Below are positions 59,749 through 64,000 of a DNA stretch of 64,000 bases, piece by piece (position 1 is the stretch's first letter; each line of letters begins with the position of its first letter). This DNA is from an uncultured Pelagibacteraceae bacterium. Lineage in GTDB: Bacteria; Pseudomonadota; Alphaproteobacteria; Pelagibacterales; Pelagibacteraceae. The stretch covers positions 42,149 to 106,148 of the forward strand of contig CACNZK010000003.1 in assembly GCA_902625035.1 (NCBI GenBank), read 5' to 3'. The translations under genes and the position numbers were made by a program. A model generated the notes under the pieces. The model saw nothing but the letters and a program-made list of their open reading frames with translations. It was not told the DNA's origin and did not search any database.

Positions 59749-62652
59749 ATGCGGTTTAATTCAAATCAAATAAAAAAAATTGAAAAAGAAATAAGTAGTA
59801 GAGTAGACGGAAAAACTTTATTTGATGAATTTTCTCGTGGTCGATATAGCACCGATGCATCAGTTTACCAAATAAAACCTCTTGGAGTAGTCCTGCCAAA
59901 AGATACGAACGATGTTTTAAATATAATGGATTATTCTCAAAGAAATTCTATTCCTCTTCTGGCAAGAGGGGGTGGTAGTTCTCAATGTGGTCAGACTGTA
60001 GGTGAAAGTGTAGTTCTTGATTACTCAAGACATCAAAATAAAATTTTAGAACTTAATGTTGAAGAAAAATATGTTTGGGTCCAACCTGGTGTAGTCCTTG
60101 ATCATTTAAACTCATATCTAAAACCTTATGGTTTGTGGTTTCCGGTAGATGTTTCTACAAGTAGCAGAGCAACTATTGGAGGTATGTCAGCTAATAATTC
60201 CTGTGGATCAAGATCTTTGTATTATGGAAATATGGTTCATAATGTATTAGCGATTGAGGCAATTTTAGATGATGGTTCATTACATACTTTTGATCAAATT
60301 AAAAAAAATTATTTAGCAACAACTAATAATCAAGATCGTTTTTATAAAATTATCGATAAGTTTGTAAATTTAAGACAACAAGTAAGTAAAGACATCGATG
60401 AAAATTGGCCAACTACACAAAGAAGAGTTGGGGGATATAATATTGATTTAATAGATCCAAATGGATTTAATTCATCAAATCTCTTAGTCGGGTCAGAAGG
60501 AACGTTAACTCTTTTTAATAAAATCAAATTAAAATTATCTGATATTCCTAAAAATAAAATATTAGGTGTTTGTTATTTTGATAATTTTCACCAATCAATG
60601 GAGTTAACAAAAGAGATTGTAAAATTAAAACCTACTTGTGTTGAATTAATGGATCAAAATTTATTAAATCTAGCAAAAGAAATTCCAATGTATGCAGGTG
60701 GAATTAAAAAATATATAAAAGGTAATCCAGAAGCTGTTTTAATGGTTGAATTTATAGACACTGACAAGAGTGTATATGAAAAGAAGATAAAGGATCTTGA
60801 ATATTTAGTTTTAAATCAAAATAAAAAAAACCAATTTTCTTACTATACAGATTTATCAGAACAAAAAGATGTTTTTGAAATTAGAAAAGCAGGATTGAAT
60901 ATCTTAATGTCAATGAAGGGTGATAAAAAACCTGTTGCATTCATAGAAGATTGTGCAGTTTCATTAGATCATTTAGCTGAATACACTGCAAGACTGAATG
61001 AAATATTCAAAAAATATGAAACCAGTGGAATGTTTTATGCTCATGCATCTGTAGGAACACTCCATGTAAGACCAGTTTTGAACATGAAATCAGATAAAGA
61101 TATAAAAAATATGAAGTCTATTTCTCAAGAAGCTTTTGAAATGGTAAAAAAGTATAAGGGTTCACACTCAGGTGAACATGGCGATGGAATTGTTAGATCT
61201 GAATTTCATGAGATGATGTTTGGTAAAAAAATTACAAATGCGTTTGAAGAAATAAAAGACACTTTTGATAGTAAAAATCTGCTTAACCCAGGTAAAATTG
61301 TAAGACCATTTAAATCCAATGACAGATCTTTAATGAGATACAAATCTGGTTATCAAACAGAAAAAATTAATACTCATTATGATTGGTCCAATTGGGGGCA
61401 ATTTTCTGATGCTATTGAAATGTGTAATAATAATGGTGCATGTAGAAAATTGGATTCAGGGGTAATGTGTCCCTCGTATAGAGTTACCAAAGAGGAAAAA
61501 GATTTAGTTAGAGGAAGAGCAAATACTCTTAGACTTGCACTGTCTAATCAGTTGCCTGAAGGATCTTTTGTTTCAAAAGAGATGTATGAGACAATGGAGC
61601 TCTGTGTAAGCTGTAAAGCTTGTCAGAGAGAATGTCCGATGTCAGTTGATATGGCTAAAATGAAAAGTGAATTTTTATCTCATTACTACAAAAAATTTAG
61701 CATGAGAATAAAAGATAGAATTATTTCAGATATGCCAAAACTAATTTGGTTATATAAAATTGTGAATCCAATTATTAATAAGATTAAAAATTATCCTATC
61801 ATATCTAATATTATAAGAAAATTTGGTTTTGCAACTCAAAGGAGTCTGCCTGAAGTTCAAAATCAAAAGGCTTTAAAAGATATTTATCAAAATCAAGAAA
61901 TTTCAGAAAATAAAGTTATTTTGTTTGCAGATACATTTAATATCAATTTTGAAAATGAAAATTTAGTCTACACAATTAAAGTATTAAATAAATTTGGTTA
62001 TCAAGCAATAATTCCAAGTTTTGGCAATGATAGATTAAAAAGACCTCTTTGTTGTGGCAGGACATATATTTCTTATGGTCAATTAGATAAAGCTGCTGAA
62101 GAACTTAATAGATTTAATAATTATATAATTAGAAATAATTATTTTGATTTACCGATTGTAGGAATTGAACCATCATGTTTGCTAACTTTTAGTGATGAAT
62201 ATCAGTCACTCAAAGGTATAAAAAATAGGGATAAAATAAGTAATAAATTCTATTTACTTGAAGAATTTATTTTAGAACAAATTAAAAAAGATAAAAATAT
62301 AAAATCAAATAAATTTAGCCAGAACGTTTTAATTCATGGACATTGTCATCAAAAATCCCAGGATAGAATGAAAGGTCTTAAAAATCTTTTATCAGAGTTA
62401 AATATTAACAATGAAATGATTGACTCGAGCTGTTGTGGAATGGCGGGGTCTTTTGGATACGATAGTAAAACTTATGAAACTTCAAAAAAGATGGCCAATC
62501 TTTCCTTAATACCTGCAATTAACAGTAGTGATGAAAATGATTTTATAGTTGCAAATGGTACTAGTTGTAGACACCAAATTTCTGATTTATCAGAAAAAAA
62601 AGGCAAACATGTTTCAGAATTATTATTTAAGATTTTTGAAACTGTAAATTAG
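59749..62652 (+). CDS. FAD-linked oxidase with Fe-S and CCG domains (YdiJ-like D-2-hydroxyacid dehydrogenase)
   Basis: 967 residues, a GlcD-GlcF-type fusion. Vanillyl-alcohol-oxidase-type FAD domain (about 40-270) with ARGGGSSQCGQTVG at 72-85, NNSCGSRSLYYGNMVHN and GSEGTLTLF; FAD-oxidase C domain to about 530 (GEHGDGIVRSEF). Fe-S cysteines at 559, 565 and 574 (CNNNGAC and VMCPSYR) and at 619, 622, 625 and 629 (CVSCKACQRECP). Two CCG motifs, C768-C769 and C895-C896, with GHCHQKS between. This layout matches YdiJ, reported in E. coli as a D-2-hydroxyglutarate dehydrogenase; D-lactate or other D-2-hydroxy acids remain possible. Ends overlapping the convergent gene by 4 nt. Confidence 0.86.
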   Translation: MRFNSNQIKKIEKEISSRVDGKTLFDEFSRGRYSTDASVYQIKPLGVVLPKDTNDVLNIMDYSQRNSIPLLARGGGSSQCGQTVGESVVLDYSRHQNKILELNVEEKYVWVQPGVVLDHLNSYLKPYGLWFPVDVSTSSRATIGGMSANNSCGSRSLYYGNMVHNVLAIEAILDDGSLHTFDQIKKNYLATTNNQDRFYKIIDKFVNLRQQVSKDIDENWPTTQRRVGGYNIDLIDPNGFNSSNLLVGSEGTLTLFNKIKLKLSDIPKNKILGVCYFDNFHQSMELTKEIVKLKPTCVELMDQNLLNLAKEIPMYAGGIKKYIKGNPEAVLMVEFIDTDKSVYEKKIKDLEYLVLNQNKKNQFSYYTDLSEQKDVFEIRKAGLNILMSMKGDKKPVAFIEDCAVSLDHLAEYTARLNEIFKKYETSGMFYAHASVGTLHVRPVLNMKSDKDIKNMKSISQEAFEMVKKYKGSHSGEHGDGIVRSEFHEMMFGKKITNAFEEIKDTFDSKNLLNPGKIVRPFKSNDRSLMRYKSGYQTEKINTHYDWSNWGQFSDAIEMCNNNGACRKLDSGVMCPSYRVTKEEKDLVRGRANTLRLALSNQLPEGSFVSKEMYETMELCVSCKACQRECPMSVDMAKMKSEFLSHYYKKFSMRIKDRIISDMPKLIWLYKIVNPIINKIKNYPIISNIIRKFGFATQRSLPEVQNQKALKDIYQNQEISENKVILFADTFNINFENENLVYTIKVLNKFGYQAIIPSFGNDRLKRPLCCGRTYISYGQLDKAAEELNRFNNYIIRNNYFDLPIVGIEPSCLLTFSDEYQSLKGIKNRDKISNKFYLLEEFILEQIKKDKNIKSNKFSQNVLIHGHCHQKSQDRMKGLKNLLSELNINNEMIDSSCCGMAGSFGYDSKTYETSKKMANLSLIPAINSSDENDFIVANGTSCRHQISDLSEKKGKHVSELLFKIFETVN

Positions 62653-63842
62653 AGTATTATTTTTTTATCATAGAATTTGTCTATGTCTTCATCTTTATAG
62701 CCAAAATTTTTCATAATTTCTCTTGTGTGCTCACCTAAATCAGGTGCACCTATAGATTTTTCTGTTTTACTTTTTGAAAATTTAATTGGCATTCCAACAG
62801 CTTTACTGGTTCCAGCTTTTTTACTATTCACTTCAATAATCATCTCTCTTTCAATAGTTTGTGGATCTTTAAACATATCCGTTATTGAATTGATTGGACC
62901 ACAGGGCAAGCCATTTTCGTCAAAAATTTTTAACCATTCCTTAGAGGGTCTTTTTACTAATTCTTTATTAAGTATTTCAACAAGCTCTTTTAAATTTTTT
63001 TTTCTATTTGCATTTGATGAAAACTTTTCATTTTCGTTTAAGTCTTGACGGTTAATTGCTTTTAATAACATAAGCCATGTATTTTGATTTGATGCTCCAA
63101 TAGTAATCCATTTATCTTTTGTTTGAAATGCCTGATAAGGAGCTGTCAAAGGATGAGCTGAACCGAGTGGTCCTGGAGACTCACCAGTCGCACCAGCAAT
63201 AGCTGACTGCCAATAAGTATGGACAATTCCTGCTTCAAATAAAGAAGTGTCAACTTTTTGACCTTCACCTGTCTTATCTCTATGTATTAAAGCAGCTAAA
63301 ATTCCACTTGCTGCAAGCAATCCCGCTGTAATATCTGTAAGTGGCGCACCCACTTTCATTGGTGGTTTGTTTTTATCTTCACCTGTTATGCTCATTAACC
63401 CACTAATTCCTTGAGCTACTAAATCAAATCCACCTTTATTTGCATAAGAACCTGTTCTACCATATCCAGAAATTTCACATAAAATAATTTTAGGATTTAT
63501 TTTAGACATTACATCATAACCAATACCTAATTTTTCTAGTGTGCCTTTTCTGAAGTTTTCTAAGACTACATCAGAATTTTTGATCATCGTTTTAAAAATT
63601 TCAATTCCCTCTTTATCTTTTAAATTTAATGCGATACCTTTTTTGTTTCTATTCATCATTAGATACGCTGCAGAAACACCATTAATATCAGGGGGTAGAA
63701 AATTTCTTGTGTCGTCACCTCCTGGCGTTTTTTCTATTTTAATAACCTCTGCACCAAGATCAGCTAGCAATAACCCACAAGTTGGTCCAGCCATAATTTG
63801 AGCCATCTCTAAAACTCTTACACCTTTTAATGATGCTGACAT
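62649..63842 (-). CDS. Family III CoA transferase (CaiB/BaiF type)
   Basis: 397 residues. N-terminal GVRVLEMAQIMAGPTCGLLLADLGAEVIKIE (hallmark AGPxxGxxLADLGAEVIKIE), NRNKKGIALNLK, VVLENFRKGTLEKLGIGYD, and the catalytic aspartate at residue 170 (GAPLTDITAG), matching Asp169 of formyl-CoA transferase. The C-terminal DLGEHTREIM is also typical. It moves CoA from one acyl-CoA to a free acid; donor and acceptor are unknown. It starts 3 nt after an enoyl-CoA hydratase-like gene, so a CoA-ester route is likely. Confidence 0.9.
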   Translation of the reverse strand: MSASLKGVRVLEMAQIMAGPTCGLLLADLGAEVIKIEKTPGGDDTRNFLPPDINGVSAAYLMMNRNKKGIALNLKDKEGIEIFKTMIKNSDVVLENFRKGTLEKLGIGYDVMSKINPKIILCEISGYGRTGSYANKGGFDLVAQGISGLMSITGEDKNKPPMKVGAPLTDITAGLLAASGILAALIHRDKTGEGQKVDTSLFEAGIVHTYWQSAIAGATGESPGPLGSAHPLTAPYQAFQTKDKWITIGASNQNTWLMLLKAINRQDLNENEKFSSNANRKKNLKELVEILNKELVKRPSKEWLKIFDENGLPCGPINSITDMFKDPQTIEREMIIEVNSKKAGTSKAVGMPIKFSKSKTEKSIGAPDLGEHTREIMKNFGYKDEDIDKFYDKKIIL

Positions 63843-63845
63843 TTA

Positions 63846-64000
63846 TTATTTATCTTTAAATTTTGGCTTTATCTTATTTAAGAATGATTGATAACCAATT
63901 TTAAAATCTTCGGTATCATAACACTTGTAACCTAAATTATTTATTTTTTCAGTCACTTTGCCTTTCTTTAAAATATTTCTTGCAAACTCTTTGTGCCATC
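63846..64000 (-). CDS. Enoyl-CoA hydratase/isomerase family protein (C-terminal fragment at window edge)
   Basis: Only the last 51 or so residues are visible; the gene continues past 64000. The fragment HKEFARNILKKGKVTEKIN, then YDTEDFKIGYQSFLNKIKPK and a Phe-Lys-rich end before tandem stops TAATAA, resembles the C-terminus of crotonases (usual pattern T-x-D-x-x-E-G-x-x-A-F-x-x-K-R-x-P-x-F). The CoA transferase begins 3 nt later. The family call is tentative because the active site is outside the window. Confidence 0.6.
   Translation of the reverse strand, partial: WHKEFARNILKKGKVTEKINNLGYKCYDTEDFKIGYQSFLNKIKPKFKDK

Overview
The window reads as a piece of a streamlined, strongly AT-rich alphaproteobacterial chromosome, most likely of the SAR11 clade (Pelagibacterales). 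Support: alphaproteobacterial gene orders (eno-kdsA-pyrG-secG-tpiA; trpD-trpC-lexA-gltX; rpsB-tsf-frr-uppS-cdsA-dxr-bamA; nuoA-N followed by birA-coaX-rnj-proS-lolC-lolD-dnaE), an alphaproteobacterial SOS box (GAAC-N7-GAAC) before lexA, a fused ispDF, a short ProRS, NtrYX without NtrBC, and extreme compaction. No IS element, prophage, CRISPR array, toxin-antitoxin pair or rRNA was seen. Almost every base is coding, and most neighbouring genes overlap by 1-17 nt or lie within a dozen bases.

Layout. 1-5424 (minus): ntrY-ntrX-trkA-trkH, a two-component system joined to potassium uptake; trkH runs off the left edge. 5451-7502 (plus): ispDF-pgpA-pncC. 7491-13944 (minus): tpiA-secG-pyrG-kdsA-eno-ftsB-lipA-COQ10-like. 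14001-21407 (plus): a PpiD/SurA-like periplasmic protein, trpEGDC, lexA, gltX. 21387-33047 (minus): rpsB-tsf-frr-uppS-cdsA-dxr-bamA-skp-fabZ-lpxD-lpxA-lpxI-lpxB, covering translation, isoprenoid and phospholipid precursors, outer-membrane assembly and lipid A, with a structured 5' leader before rpsB. 33178-56876 (minus): nuoA-nuoN, then birA, coaX, RNase J, a DUF1467 protein, proS, lolC, lolD and dnaE; 22 genes with no gap above 8 nt. 57085-57252 (minus): tRNA-Asp and tRNA-Val. 57359-64000: an accessory catabolic patch with a serine-glyoxylate-type aminotransferase, a mandelate-racemase-type dehydratase, a large FAD/Fe-S D-2-hydroxyacid dehydrogenase-like protein, a family III CoA transferase and the end of an enoyl-CoA hydratase.

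How it fits together. Most of the window is housekeeping: complex I, lipid A and outer-membrane biogenesis, MEP isoprenoid steps, tryptophan branch, replication and translation. No clear new defence or mobile system is visible. The observations most worth following are: an NtrX whose sigma-54 loop and Walker B glutamate are both missing; a predicted pseudoknotted rpsB leader; a hairpin abutting the lpxD start; genes missing from otherwise preserved ancestral operons (pdhABC-lpdA, dusB-ntrBC, pyrH, rseP, moaC-moeA); and the hydroxyacid/CoA cluster at the right end, whose substrate cannot be read from sequence.
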